Shown here piece after piece: positions 41,563 to 50,900 of a stretch of DNA of 64,000 bases. Both the position numbers and the translations under genes were made by a program. Location of the stretch: NCBI RefSeq assembly GCF_015277895.1, contig NZ_CP063815.1, positions 372,001-436,000 of the forward strand, in the 5' to 3' direction. The notes under the pieces are model-generated. The model saw nothing but the letters and a program-made list of their open reading frames with translations. It did no database searches and was not told the DNA's origin. The stretch's first letter is position 1. The number at the start of each line of letters is the position of its first letter. The stretch comes from Microbacterium abyssi (GTDB lineage: Bacteria > Actinomycetota > Actinomycetes > Actinomycetales > Microbacteriaceae).

Positions 41563-43569
41563 ATGCCGCAGACTCCTGGTGACCCGTACGAGGATCTGCC
41601 CTGGCCGGACGCGCCGTGGGATGACGCGCCTCCTCCCGAGGAGATGGATTGGGAGCCGCAGGGCGCGGGCTTCGAGCCGCCTCTCGACTGGGGTGACGGA
41701 CCGACAACGCGTGTCCGAACGGCCGCGCCGTCCGCCGAGCCCCGCGCCACCCCGTCGCGCTATGCGACCGCAGGCGAAGCGTTGCACACGGTGTTCGGAT
41801 ACGACGCCTTCCGCGGTGACCAGGCGGCGATCGTCGAGCGGGTGATCGGCGGCGGGGATGCCGTGGTGCTGATGCCGACCGGCGGCGGAAAGAGCATCAC
41901 ATACCAGGTGCCGGCGCTCGTGCGCGAAGGCACCGGACTCGTGATCAGTCCGCTCATCGCGCTCATGCACGACCAGGTCGACGCGCTGCGCGCCAACGGC
42001 GTGAACGCGGCCTACCTGAACTCGACTCAGGCCGCGGGCGAGCGCGCCGAGGTGGAGCGCGCGTACCTCGCCGGCGAGCTCGACCTCATCTACGTCGCCC
42101 CGGAGCGACTGTCGTCGTCGGCGACCACGAGGCTCCTCCAGCGCGGCGTCCTCAGCGTCATCGCGATCGACGAGGCGCACTGCGTGTCGCAGTGGGGTCA
42201 TGACTTCCGACCCGACTATCTCGCACTCGGCGATCTCGGCGAGCGGTTCCCCGGCGTCCCGCGCATGGCGCTCACCGCCACCGCGACCCGCGCCACGCAC
42301 CAGGAGCTCACCGAGCGCCTGCACCTCGACGACGCCGAGCACTTCGTGGCGAGCTTCGACCGTCCGAACATCCAGTACCGGATCGTCCCGAAGGTTGATC
42401 CCCGCAAGCAGCTGGTGTCCTTCATCCACTCGATGCCCGACGGCGCCGCGGGCATCGTCTATGCGCTGAGCCGCAAGTCCGTCGAGCAGACCGCGACGTA
42501 TCTCGCGGCGCAGGGGTTCGATGCGCTGCCGTACCACGCGGGCCTTCCCGCCGAGGTGCGGGCGTCGAACCAGTCGCGGTTCCTGCGTGAGGACGGCGTG
42601 GTCATGGTCGCCACGATCGCGTTCGGCATGGGCATCGACAAGCCCGACGTGCGGTTCGTCGCGCACATCGATCTGCCGAAGTCCGTCGAGGGGTACTACC
42701 AGGAGACCGGTCGCGCCGGCCGCGACGGTGAGCCGTCGGTCGGCTGGATGGCGTACGGTCTCGGCGACGTCGTGCAGCAGCGCCGGCTCATCGACCAGAG
42801 TCCCGGCGATCGCACGTTCAAGATGCGCATGGGGCAGCATTTGGATGCCATGCTCGCCTTGTGCGAGACGGTCGAGTGCCGCCGCCAGAACCTGCTGAAC
42901 TACTTCGGTCAGCACTCCGGCGCATGCGGCAACTGCGACACCTGCCTCGAGAAGCCCGACACCTTCGACGGCCTGGTCCCGGCGCAGAAGCTGCTGTCCA
43001 CGATCGTCCGGCTCAAGCGCGAGCGGAACCAGGCGTTCGGCGCCGGGCACCTCATCGACATCCTGCGCGGATCTTCGAACGATCGCATCCGCCAGCAGAA
43101 GCACGATGGCCTCGCCACCTACGGCATCGGGGCCGACCTGTCCGACCAGGACTGGCGTAGCGTCGTGCGGCAGCTGCTCGCCCGCGGCATCCTCGTCGCC
43201 CAGGGCGACTATGGGACGCTTGCGCCCGGCGAAGCGGCCGGCGGCGTGCTGAAGGGCGAGACGCCCGTGCCTCTGCGCAAGGACACGATGGGCCGGGTCA
43301 GCGCGAGCCGTGCGCGCAAGACGTCTGCGGCCTCGGATGCCGTGGCGGAGGATGACCGTTCACTGTTCGAGGCGCTGCGCGTCTGGCGTGCCGAGACGGC
43401 ACGGGAGATCGGCAAACCGGCGTACATCGTGTTCGGCGATGCGACCCTGCGTGCGCTCGCCGAGTTGCGCCCGGCATCCATGGGCGACCTCGACGGCATC
43501 ACCGGCATCGGCGAGAAGAAGCGCGAGGCCTACGGCGACGCCGTGCTGGCAGTCGTCGCCGCGAACTGA
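41563..43569 (+). CDS. recQ: ATP-dependent DNA helicase RecQ
   Basis: A 668-residue 3'-5' DNA helicase for recombination repair and fork restart. After an acidic, Pro-rich 65-residue N-terminal extension not usual in the family, the core shows Walker A MPTGGGKS (about 105), DEAH box IDEAHCVSQWGHDFRPDY (about 203), TATAT and the QETGRAGRDG arginine-finger region. Zinc-binding cysteines follow (CRRQNLLNYFG and CGNCDTC, about 440-460), then the RQC winged helix and a C-terminal HRDC domain (about 598-668). Length and order match RecQ. Confidence 0.95.
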   Translation: MPQTPGDPYEDLPWPDAPWDDAPPPEEMDWEPQGAGFEPPLDWGDGPTTRVRTAAPSAEPRATPSRYATAGEALHTVFGYDAFRGDQAAIVERVIGGGDAVVLMPTGGGKSITYQVPALVREGTGLVISPLIALMHDQVDALRANGVNAAYLNSTQAAGERAEVERAYLAGELDLIYVAPERLSSSATTRLLQRGVLSVIAIDEAHCVSQWGHDFRPDYLALGDLGERFPGVPRMALTATATRATHQELTERLHLDDAEHFVASFDRPNIQYRIVPKVDPRKQLVSFIHSMPDGAAGIVYALSRKSVEQTATYLAAQGFDALPYHAGLPAEVRASNQSRFLREDGVVMVATIAFGMGIDKPDVRFVAHIDLPKSVEGYYQETGRAGRDGEPSVGWMAYGLGDVVQQRRLIDQSPGDRTFKMRMGQHLDAMLALCETVECRRQNLLNYFGQHSGACGNCDTCLEKPDTFDGLVPAQKLLSTIVRLKRERNQAFGAGHLIDILRGSSNDRIRQQKHDGLATYGIGADLSDQDWRSVVRQLLARGILVAQGDYGTLAPGEAAGGVLKGETPVPLRKDTMGRVSASRARKTSAASDAVAEDDRSLFEALRVWRAETAREIGKPAYIVFGDATLRALAELRPASMGDLDGITGIGEKKREAYGDAVLAVVAAN

Positions 43570-43571
43570 TC

Positions 43572-44450
43572 ATGGATGCCTCCCGTGCTCGCCTTGCCGG
43601 GAGGACGGCGCTCGTGACCGGTGCCAGTGACGGCGTCGGTCTCGAGATCGTTCGGTTGCTGGCGGATGCCGGCGCCGCGGTGATCATGCCGGTGCGCAAC
43701 CGTGCGAAAGGCGAGGCGGCGATCGAGCGCATTCGCCAGGCGGTGTCCGACGCCCGCATCGTGCTGCTCAACCTCGACCTGGCGCGCCTCGATTCGGTCG
43801 ACACCCTGACGGCGAGCCTCCGCGAAGATACGGCGATCGACATCTGCGTGCTCAACGCGGGCGTGGTGCTGCTCGGCGATCGGCGGCGGCACGTCACCGC
43901 CGACGGTTTCGAGCTTCACTTCCAGACGAACTTCCTCGGGCACGCGGCTCTGATCCGCGGCATCCTGCCGTTGCTCGAACGATCGCAGGCGCGGGTCGTG
44001 GTGCAGACCAGCATCGCCGCCGCGCGTGCGCGAATGGCCTGGGACGACCTCGACGGAGCGCGGCGCTACCGGCCGTACCGCGCCTACGCGTCATCGAAGC
44101 TCGCGCTGGGCCTGTACGGCTTGGAGCTCGCGCGGCGCGCCGGCGGGGTGACGGTGAACCTCAGTCATCCCGGCGTGGTCCCGAATACTGCGATCGCGGC
44201 ACCCGTGAGGGCGCTGCTGCCGCACGACCTCGTGGACTGGGCAGTGCGCCGGGTCGGCAACGCGCCGTCGACAGCGGCGCAGACCGCTTTCGACGCCGCG
44301 ACATCGGCCGCGGGTCCCCCGGTGATGTTCGCACCGTCCGGCCCGTTCGGACTCTGGGGGCCCGCAGTCTCGCGCACGCCGTTCCGCCGGTTGCTGGATG
44401 CCGATGAAGCCGGGCGGGTGTGGAGCGAGACGGATCGACTGCTCAGCTGA
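43572..44450 (+). CDS. SDR oxidoreductase (retinol-dehydrogenase-like)
   Basis: A 292-residue short-chain dehydrogenase with TGASDGVGLEIV, VLNAGVVLLG (NAG), catalytic Ser in VQTSIAAAR and Tyr/Lys in YRAYASSKLAL. The extended C-terminus and general style match the WWOX/retinol dehydrogenase-like group of NADP SDRs in actinobacteria. It starts 2 bp after the recQ stop and is probably co-transcribed. Its 3' end overlaps the convergent OsmC gene by 8 bp. Substrate unknown. Confidence 0.87.
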   Translation: MDASRARLAGRTALVTGASDGVGLEIVRLLADAGAAVIMPVRNRAKGEAAIERIRQAVSDARIVLLNLDLARLDSVDTLTASLREDTAIDICVLNAGVVLLGDRRRHVTADGFELHFQTNFLGHAALIRGILPLLERSQARVVVQTSIAAARARMAWDDLDGARRYRPYRAYASSKLALGLYGLELARRAGGVTVNLSHPGVVPNTAIAAPVRALLPHDLVDWAVRRVGNAPSTAAQTAFDAATSAAGPPVMFAPSGPFGLWGPAVSRTPFRRLLDADEAGRVWSETDRLLS

Positions 44451-44859
44451 CGGCGTACGTCTCCGCGTGTACGCGGACGGTCGCGGAATCCGCCAGCAGC
44501 TTCGAGACCGGGCAGCGGGCGTGCGCCGCGGTGAGTACCCGCTCCGTCTCAGCCGGATCCGCACCCTCGACCGACAGGTACGCGTCGACGTGGAACTCGT
44601 AGCCAGGGCCTTCTGTCGCGTCATGCAGCTCGACCACGACGCGTACGGCGGTGCGCTGGTCCCGCGGGACGAAGACTCGGGCGGTGGCGTTCAGACACGT
44701 CGCCCAGGCGAGAGCGAGCAGCTGCTCCGGATTGCTCGCGGCCGGGTCGCGGTCGGGGTTCAGTGGCGACGCGACCGCGATGCTCATGCCGCCCGCGACG
44801 CTGCTGACGCCTGTTCCGCCGTCGTCGTTGCTCGCCTCGGTCCGATACTTCACGCTCAT
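44443..44859 (-). CDS. OsmC/Ohr-family peroxiredoxin
   Basis: A 138-residue organic-hydroperoxide reductase-type protein. The two redox cysteines are Cys55 (WATCLNATA) and Cys116 (AARCPVSKLL region), the spacing expected for Ohr/OsmC. Detoxifies organic peroxides with dihydrolipoyl thiols in known members. The ATG at 44859 is directly preceded by GGAGGG; the frame reaching 45024 extends into the divergent promoter region and was not used. No OhrR regulator gene is adjacent. Confidence 0.9.
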   Translation of the reverse strand: MSVKYRTEASNDDGGTGVSSVAGGMSIAVASPLNPDRDPAASNPEQLLALAWATCLNATARVFVPRDQRTAVRVVVELHDATEGPGYEFHVDAYLSVEGADPAETERVLTAAHARCPVSKLLADSATVRVHAETYAVS

Positions 44860-45010
44860 CCCTCCATCTTCAGGCCTCCCGATTGTGCCGGATGCTGTAT
44901 GACCTCTGTCGGTCATGCCGCCGGATAACCGACCGAACTGATACAGCACGCCCGAATGCGGACAACCTGTCGGCTCGCGACAACCCGCCCGTGCCATGCC
45001 CGCAAGATCG

Positions 45011-45051
45011 GTTGGAGGGACCATACATGGGTGTTGGATGCTGGTTGGAGG
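45011..45051 (+). promoter_or_regulatory. Three phased direct repeats before the acyl-CoA oxidase-like gene
   Basis: GTTGGAGG (45011-45018), GTTGGATG (45033-45040) and GTTGGAGG (45044-45051) are spaced 22 and 11 bp apart, so they would face one side of the helix. They end 45 bp before the gene start, a normal place for an activator or repressor. The rest of the 237-bp divergent region shows nothing clear. Confidence 0.4.
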
Positions 45052-45096
45052 AGTCCTACGGTTGAAGCATCCTTACTTCTCTCTGAGAGGAACACC

Positions 45097-47154
45097 ATGG
45101 TCGACGCCGCCGTCCGAACTTCGAAGCCAGCAGCCGCAGGAGATGACCCGCGCATCGATGTCGAGCGCGTGAACGACCTGCTGCTCGGCACATGGGCGGA
45201 CACCCGCCGCACCGCACGCGAGATGATCAAGGACTCCGCATTCTGGCGCATCGACGACCTCGGCAAGGACGAGCACCGCGAGCGCGTGCTCAGCCAGCTG
45301 CACCTCCTCGTCGATCAGAAGGCGGTGCACCGCGCATTCCCGAAGGAGTTCGGCGGCGAGGCGAACAACGGCGCGAACATCTCCGGCTTCGAAGAGCTCG
45401 TCGCGGCCGATCCGAGCCTGCAGATCAAGGCCGGCGTGCAGTGGGGCCTGTTCGGGTCCGCCGTGCTCCAGCTGGGCACGGAAGAGCACCACCGCAAGTG
45501 GCTCCCCGGAATCATGAACCTCGAGATCCCGGGTGCGTTCGCGATGACCGAGATCGGGCACGGCTCCGACGTCGCCGCCGCAGGCACCACTGCGACCTAC
45601 GATCCCGAGTCCGACGAGTTCGTCATCAACACGCCCTTCCGCGGCGCGACGAAGGAGTACCTCGGCAACGCCGCCCTGCACGGGATCGCCGCGACAGTCT
45701 TCGCGCAGCTCATCACCAACGGCGTCAACCACGGCGTGCACTGCTTCTATGTCCCGCTGCGCGGGGAGGACGGCAACGACCTGCCGGGCATCGGCCGTGA
45801 GGACGACGGTCTCAAGGGCGGCCTGAACGGCATCGACAACGGCCGCCTCTCCTTCGATCACGTGCGCATCCCGCGCACCAACCTGCTGAACAAGTACGGC
45901 GACGTCGACGCGGACGGCAACTACACGAGCCCGATCGACAGCCCAGGGCGCCGCTTCTTCACGATGCTCGGCACCCTGGTGCAGGGTCGCGTGTCCCTCG
46001 ACGGTGCAGCATCCTGGGGATCGGCCCTCGGCCTGCACATCGCGATCACTTACGCGACGCAGCGCCGCCAGTTCGACGGCGCCGACGGGCAGGAGGTCGT
46101 GCTGCTCGACTACGGCAAGCACCAGCGCCGACTGCTCCCTCGCCTCGCGACCACGTACGCGCAGATCTTCGCGCACGACGAGTTCCTGCAGAAGTTCGAC
46201 GGCGTCTTCTCGGGCCGCACCGACACCCCGGGCGACCGCGAAGACCTCGAGACGCTCGCCGCGGCGCTCAAGCCGCTCTCGACCTGGCACGCGCTCGACA
46301 CGCTGCAGGAGGCTCGTGAGGCCTGCGGCGGTGCCGGCTACATGTTCGAGAACCGCCTGGTCGGACTCCGAGCGGACCTCGACATCTACGTCACCTTCGA
46401 GGGCGACAACAACGTCCTGCTGCAGCTGGTCGGCAAGCGCCTGCTCACCGACTTCGCGAAGCAGTTCAAGGACAAGGATGCTGCCGCGCTCGCCAAGTAC
46501 GCCGTCGGCCAGACCGCCGGCAAGGTGTTCCACGGCGCGGGTCTGCGCCGCTTCGGGCAGAACATCGCCGACTTCGGCTCTACAGCGCGCTCGGTAGAGA
46601 ACGGCCTTCGCGCCGACCAGCAGCACGAGCTGCTCGCCGACCGCGTGCAGCAGATGATCGCCGACATCGCCGGACGGCTGCGTCCGGCCGGCAAGGACAA
46701 GGTGCTCGGCGAGAAGCTGTTCAACGAGAACCAGGCCGACCTCATCGAGGCGGCCCGCGCGCACGGCGAGCTGCTGCAGTGGGAGGCGTTCACCGATGCC
46801 GTGAACAGCATCCCTGATGAGGACACCCGCAAGGTGCTCACCTGGCTGCGTGATCTGTTCGGCCTGCAGCTCGTCGAGAAGCACCTCGCCTGGCACATCA
46901 TCAACGGCCGCCTTTCGACGCAGCGGGCCGCGGCGGTGTCGAGCTACATCGATCGGCTGTGCCTGCGTCTGCGCCCGCACGCCCTCGACCTGGTGGGCGC
47001 CTTCGGCTACGAGCCCGAGCACGTCCGCGCGCCGATCGCGAGCGGTGCCGAGCTCGAGCGCCAGAACGAGGCCCGCGAGTACTACGCCGCGCTCGCGGCG
47101 TCCGGTGAGGCGCCGATCTCGGAGAAGGCGCTGCGCAAGGCCGCGAAGAAGTAG
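45097..47154 (+). CDS. Acyl-CoA oxidase/dehydrogenase-like protein
   Basis: A 685-residue flavoprotein with acyl-CoA oxidase architecture: an N-terminal helical domain, a FAD beta-domain (FAMTEIGHGSDVAAAGTT, with LGNAALHGIAATVFAQL), NGRLSFDHVRIPRTNLL, a second half with CGGAGYMFENRLVGLRADLDIYVTFEGDNNVLLQL holding the catalytic Glu, and a C-terminal ACOX-like helical domain. It catalyses the first step of beta-oxidation of some acyl-CoA. The ATG at 45097 follows GAGAGGAA; the open frame further upstream crosses the phased repeats. The end lies 12 bp before a nested hairpin. Confidence 0.9.
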   Translation: MVDAAVRTSKPAAAGDDPRIDVERVNDLLLGTWADTRRTAREMIKDSAFWRIDDLGKDEHRERVLSQLHLLVDQKAVHRAFPKEFGGEANNGANISGFEELVAADPSLQIKAGVQWGLFGSAVLQLGTEEHHRKWLPGIMNLEIPGAFAMTEIGHGSDVAAAGTTATYDPESDEFVINTPFRGATKEYLGNAALHGIAATVFAQLITNGVNHGVHCFYVPLRGEDGNDLPGIGREDDGLKGGLNGIDNGRLSFDHVRIPRTNLLNKYGDVDADGNYTSPIDSPGRRFFTMLGTLVQGRVSLDGAASWGSALGLHIAITYATQRRQFDGADGQEVVLLDYGKHQRRLLPRLATTYAQIFAHDEFLQKFDGVFSGRTDTPGDREDLETLAAALKPLSTWHALDTLQEAREACGGAGYMFENRLVGLRADLDIYVTFEGDNNVLLQLVGKRLLTDFAKQFKDKDAAALAKYAVGQTAGKVFHGAGLRRFGQNIADFGSTARSVENGLRADQQHELLADRVQQMIADIAGRLRPAGKDKVLGEKLFNENQADLIEAARAHGELLQWEAFTDAVNSIPDEDTRKVLTWLRDLFGLQLVEKHLAWHIINGRLSTQRAAAVSSYIDRLCLRLRPHALDLVGAFGYEPEHVRAPIASGAELERQNEAREYYAALAASGEAPISEKALRKAAKK

Positions 47155-47166
47155 GCCACCCCACCC

Positions 47167-47233
47167 CGAGAATTGCCTTGCGCGCCGAGAATGGCGCTGC
47201 CAGCGCGATTCTCGTGCGGCAAGGCAATTCTCG
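47167..47233. terminator. Nested self-similar inverted repeat
   Basis: CGAGAATTGCCTTGC (47167-47181) and GCAAGGCAATTCTCG (47219-47233) form a perfect 15-bp stem. Inside, CGAGAAT (47186-47192) pairs with ATTCTCG (47208-47214), and GCGC with GCGC at the tip. The inner arm repeats the first seven bases of the outer arm. It terminates the oxidase gene and ends 7 bp before the tag -10 box, so it may be a transcription barrier or dispersed element. Confidence 0.7.
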
Positions 47234-47240
47234 CGGTGCG

Positions 47241-47252
47241 TACGCTGGGGAC
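47241..47252 (+). promoter_or_regulatory. Probable leaderless promoter of tag
   Basis: TACGCT (47241-47246) followed by GGGGAC places the expected transcription start on the ATG at 47253. No ordinary Shine-Dalgarno spacing is available. Confidence 0.45.
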
Positions 47253-47822
47253 ATGACCTCACTGATCGCGGGCTCCGACGGACGAGCGCGCTGCGCGTGG
47301 GTCGGAACGGATGCCGAGTACCAGCGGTACCACGACGAGGAGTGGGGTGTGCCGCTGCACGGCGACCGTGCGCTGTTCGAGAAGATGTCGCTGGAGGGCT
47401 TCCAGGCCGGCCTCAGCTGGATCACGATCCTCCGCAAGCGCCCGCGCTTCCGCGAGGTGTTCGAGGGATTCGATCCCGAGCGCGTCGCCGCCTTCGGCGA
47501 AGACGACGTCGAGCGCCTGATGCAGGATGCCGGGATCATCCGCAATCGAGCCAAGATCCTCGCCACGATCGGCAACGCGCGACTGGTCACCGAGATGGCG
47601 GAGGGCGAGCTCGACGAGCTGATGTGGTCGTTCGCGCCAGCCCCCGGCATCCGCCCTCGTTCGTTCGACGAGGTGCCGGCCGTCACGGCGGAGTCGACCG
47701 CCATGAGCCTGGCGCTGCGCGGGCGGGGATTCCGATTCGTCGGCGCGACGACCGTGTACGCCCTGATGCAGTCGGCCGGCATGGTCGACGATCACATCGA
47801 CGGATGCTGGCGCACGGCCTGA
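47253..47822 (+). CDS. tag: DNA-3-methyladenine glycosylase I
   Basis: A 189-residue Tag-type base-excision glycosylase that removes 3-methyladenine from alkylated DNA. Nearly every family block is present: RCAWVGTDAEYQRYHDEEWGVPLHGD, LEGFQAGLSWITILRKR (catalytic Glu in the first part), MQDAGIIRNRAKI, GFRFVGATTVYALMQSAGMVDDH and the final GCW. The zinc-binding Cys/His set (RCAW, YHDEEWG, DDH, GCW) is conserved. Start chosen at the ATG at 47253. It stands alone. Confidence 0.95.
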   Translation: MTSLIAGSDGRARCAWVGTDAEYQRYHDEEWGVPLHGDRALFEKMSLEGFQAGLSWITILRKRPRFREVFEGFDPERVAAFGEDDVERLMQDAGIIRNRAKILATIGNARLVTEMAEGELDELMWSFAPAPGIRPRSFDEVPAVTAESTAMSLALRGRGFRFVGATTVYALMQSAGMVDDHIDGCWRTA

Positions 47823-47866
47823 TCGGATGGGTATCTCTCCCCGTCGAGCGGTTCAGGTGCGGCGGT

Positions 47867-47872
47867 TAGTAT
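47867..47872 (+). promoter_or_regulatory. Candidate -10 box of the large envelope operon
   Basis: TAGTAT in the 118-bp gap before the giant-protein gene fits TANNNT and is the only clear candidate. It would give a leader of about 60 nt with GGGGGGA before the ATG at 47941. Confidence 0.35.
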
Positions 47873-47940
47873 GAACCGGTGCGTCCGGGCAGCTCGGCTG
47901 CGAGGACGACGCGCGACGTGTACCGGGGGGAATACTGACG

Positions 47941-50900
47941 ATGAAGGCGCTGTCATGGTTGCGCGCGAAGCCGAAGACCGCTGCCTCGGTGGCAGGAGTC
48001 ACGGCTGCGGTCGTCGCGATCGGCACGCTCGCCTTCGCGTATGAGGGCAATCCCACCACCAAGGTCGACCTGAACGACGGCGGTGTGTGGATCACGAAGT
48101 CGTCCGCGCTGATGGTCGGCCACTTCAACAACGAGTCCACCCTGCTCGACGGGGGCCTTCGCACCACGGGCGAGAGCTTCGACATCCTGCAGGACGAGTC
48201 CACGATTCTCGTCACCGACCGCACCAATGCGACTCTCACTGCGGTCGACCCCGCCCGCGTCTCCCTCGGCGACACCACCACGATCCCCGGCTCGGCGAAG
48301 GTCGCGCTCGGCGCGCAGACCGCGGCGATCCTCGACAAGGACTCCGGAGACCTCTGGGTCGTCCCGGTCAAGGGCATCTCGGGCTTCGAGCTGCAGGGCG
48401 CCGATCCTCTCGTCGAGCTCGGCAAGAACTCCGACGTCACGGTCGGCCAGGACGGCACCGTGTACGCGGTCTCCGGCGAGGGCGCAGAGGTCGTCACGGT
48501 CCCGGTCGACAACGAGGGCGAGGCGCTCGAGCCTTCGACCGCACCGCTCGAGGGGCTCGACGCCTCGGTGGCACCCACGATCACCGCCGTCGGCACCACC
48601 CCTGTCGTGCTGTCGCCAGCCGACAGCGCCGTCATGACGCCCGGGGGCTTCAGCACCGAGATCCCCGAGGCCGACAGCGCCGTTCTGCAGTACGCGTCGA
48701 CAGCGACCGATGACGTGACCGTCGCGACCGCGTCGCAACTGATCGATGTGCCGCTCGACGGCGGCGAGCCCGCGGTGACCAAGTCCGGCGGCAACGGGAC
48801 GCCGGCCGCTCCGGTGTCGCTGCTCGGCTGCAGCTACGGCGCATGGTCCGGCTCCGGCACGTTCGTGCGCGAGTGCCCCGGCGACGGCGACGACGTCTCG
48901 GAGCAGATCCCCGGTGTCGAGAACTCGGCGTCGCTGACGTTCCGCGTCAACCGCAACGTGATCATCCTCAACGACACCGTAGGCGGTGCCGCCTGGCTGG
49001 CCGACGAGAGCCTCCAGCAGGTCGACAACTGGAACGACCTGACGCCGCCCGAGGGCGAAACCGAGGACGAAGAGGAGACCACCGAGGAGACGGTGGAGAC
49101 CACGCTCCCTGTGCGCACCGACGTCAACACGCCCCCGGTCGCGGAGGACGATGAGTTCGGCGTCCGCCCCGGCCAGACGACGGCGCTCCCTGTGCTCGAC
49201 AATGACAACGATCCGGACGGCGATGTCCTGGTGGCCGGGCTCGCAGAGCAGCAGCCTTCGGTCGGAGCCGTGCAGCCGATCTACGACGGCGGCTCGCTGC
49301 AGATCGCGGTCGAAGAGGACGCCTCGGGCGCGGCATCCTTCATGTACGAGGTGAACGACGGCCGGGGCGGGACCGACACGGCGCAGGTCAGCCTCTCGGT
49401 GAAGGACTGGGACACCAACACCGCCCCGAAGCCGAAGCGCACCACGACCCTCGCGATCGAGACCGGCGGCACCGTCTCGTACAACGTGCTGCCCGACTGG
49501 ATCGATCCGGAGGGCGACGACATCTACCTCAGCGATGTCACCGCGGCGCCCGGCGACGAGGTCGAGTTCACCACCGACGGGCAGATCACCTACCGCGCCA
49601 CGGCGAGCCTGCAGGGCCGCAAGGAAGTGCAGGTCATGGTCGCCGACGCGCTCGGCGAGGTAGCGACCGGCACTCTCGTTCTCGACGTCCGCCCGTCGGG
49701 CTCGACTCTGCCGAAGACGAACGCCGACCACGTGATGACGCGCGTCGGCGAGCAGGTGACCGTGTCGCCGCTTGCGAACGATTCCAGCTCAGGCCGCGAG
49801 CCGCTGCGGCTGACCCGCGTCAACGGCGACGAGACGCCCGGCGCGACCATCGTGCCGGACTACCCCAACAAGACCTTCACGTTCAGCGCGCCGTCCCCCG
49901 GCGTCTACTACGTGCTCTACGAGGTCGCGGCAGGTCCGAACGGCGTCCCGGGAATCGTCCGCGTCGACGTCGCCGACGCCGCGGAGCAGGATCTTCCGCC
50001 GGTGGCCGTGCGTGACGTCGCACTGCTGCCCACCGGCGGCGAAGTGCTGCTGGGCGTGCTCAACAACGACACCGACCCGTCCGGCGGCATCCTCGTCATC
50101 CAGTCGGTCAGCGTCGAACCGGGCAGCGGCATCTCGGTGTCGGTGCTGAACCACGAGTCGCTGCGCATCGGCGACCAGGGCGCGCTCGACGAACAGGTGC
50201 GCATCACGTATCGGATCTCGAACGGCTCGAAGACCGCAGAGGGCGAAGTGGTGGTCATCCCGATCCCCGCGCCCCAAAAGATCCTTCCTCCGGTGGCGAG
50301 CCCGGATCAGGCCGTGGTGCGGGTGAACGACGTCGTGACCATCCCGGTGCTCGACAACGACACCAGCCCCATCGGCGACGCGCTCACCCTCGAACCCGAG
50401 CTCATCGAGCCCTTCGTCGAGCCCGAGGACGGCGAGATCTTCGTCTCGCAGGATGCCGTGCGGTTCAGGGCGGGCCCGGAGGCGAAGACCGTCTACGCGA
50501 CCTACGAGGTGTCGGACACCCGCGGCAACAAGGTCGGCGGTTACATCACGATCCAGATCGTGCCGGAGCAGGAGGAGAACGCCGCTCCGCGCCCGCAGGA
50601 CATCACGACACGGGTGCTCAGCGGCAATACCGCCAACATCGCCGTCCCGTTGGACGGGATCGACGCCGACGGCGACTCCGTCGAGCTGATCGGCCTGGCC
50701 TCGAACCCCGCCAAGGGCCGTATCATCGAGGTCGCCCAGAACTACTTCGTCTATGAGGCCTACGCCGATTCCTCCGGCGTCGACACCTTCGCATACCGGG
50801 TCCGTGACCGCCTCGGCAAGGAGGGCACGGCCACGATCCGCGTCGGCATCGCGCCGGCCGAGGATATGAACCAGGCGCCGTATGCGGTCAAGGACTCCGT

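Noticed and set aside
45073..47262. Long open frame on the minus strand (729 codons)
   Set aside because: It is exactly antisense to the acyl-CoA oxidase-like gene, which has all its family motifs; the minus frame has the Arg/Val/Asp-rich composition typical of high-G+C shadow frames.
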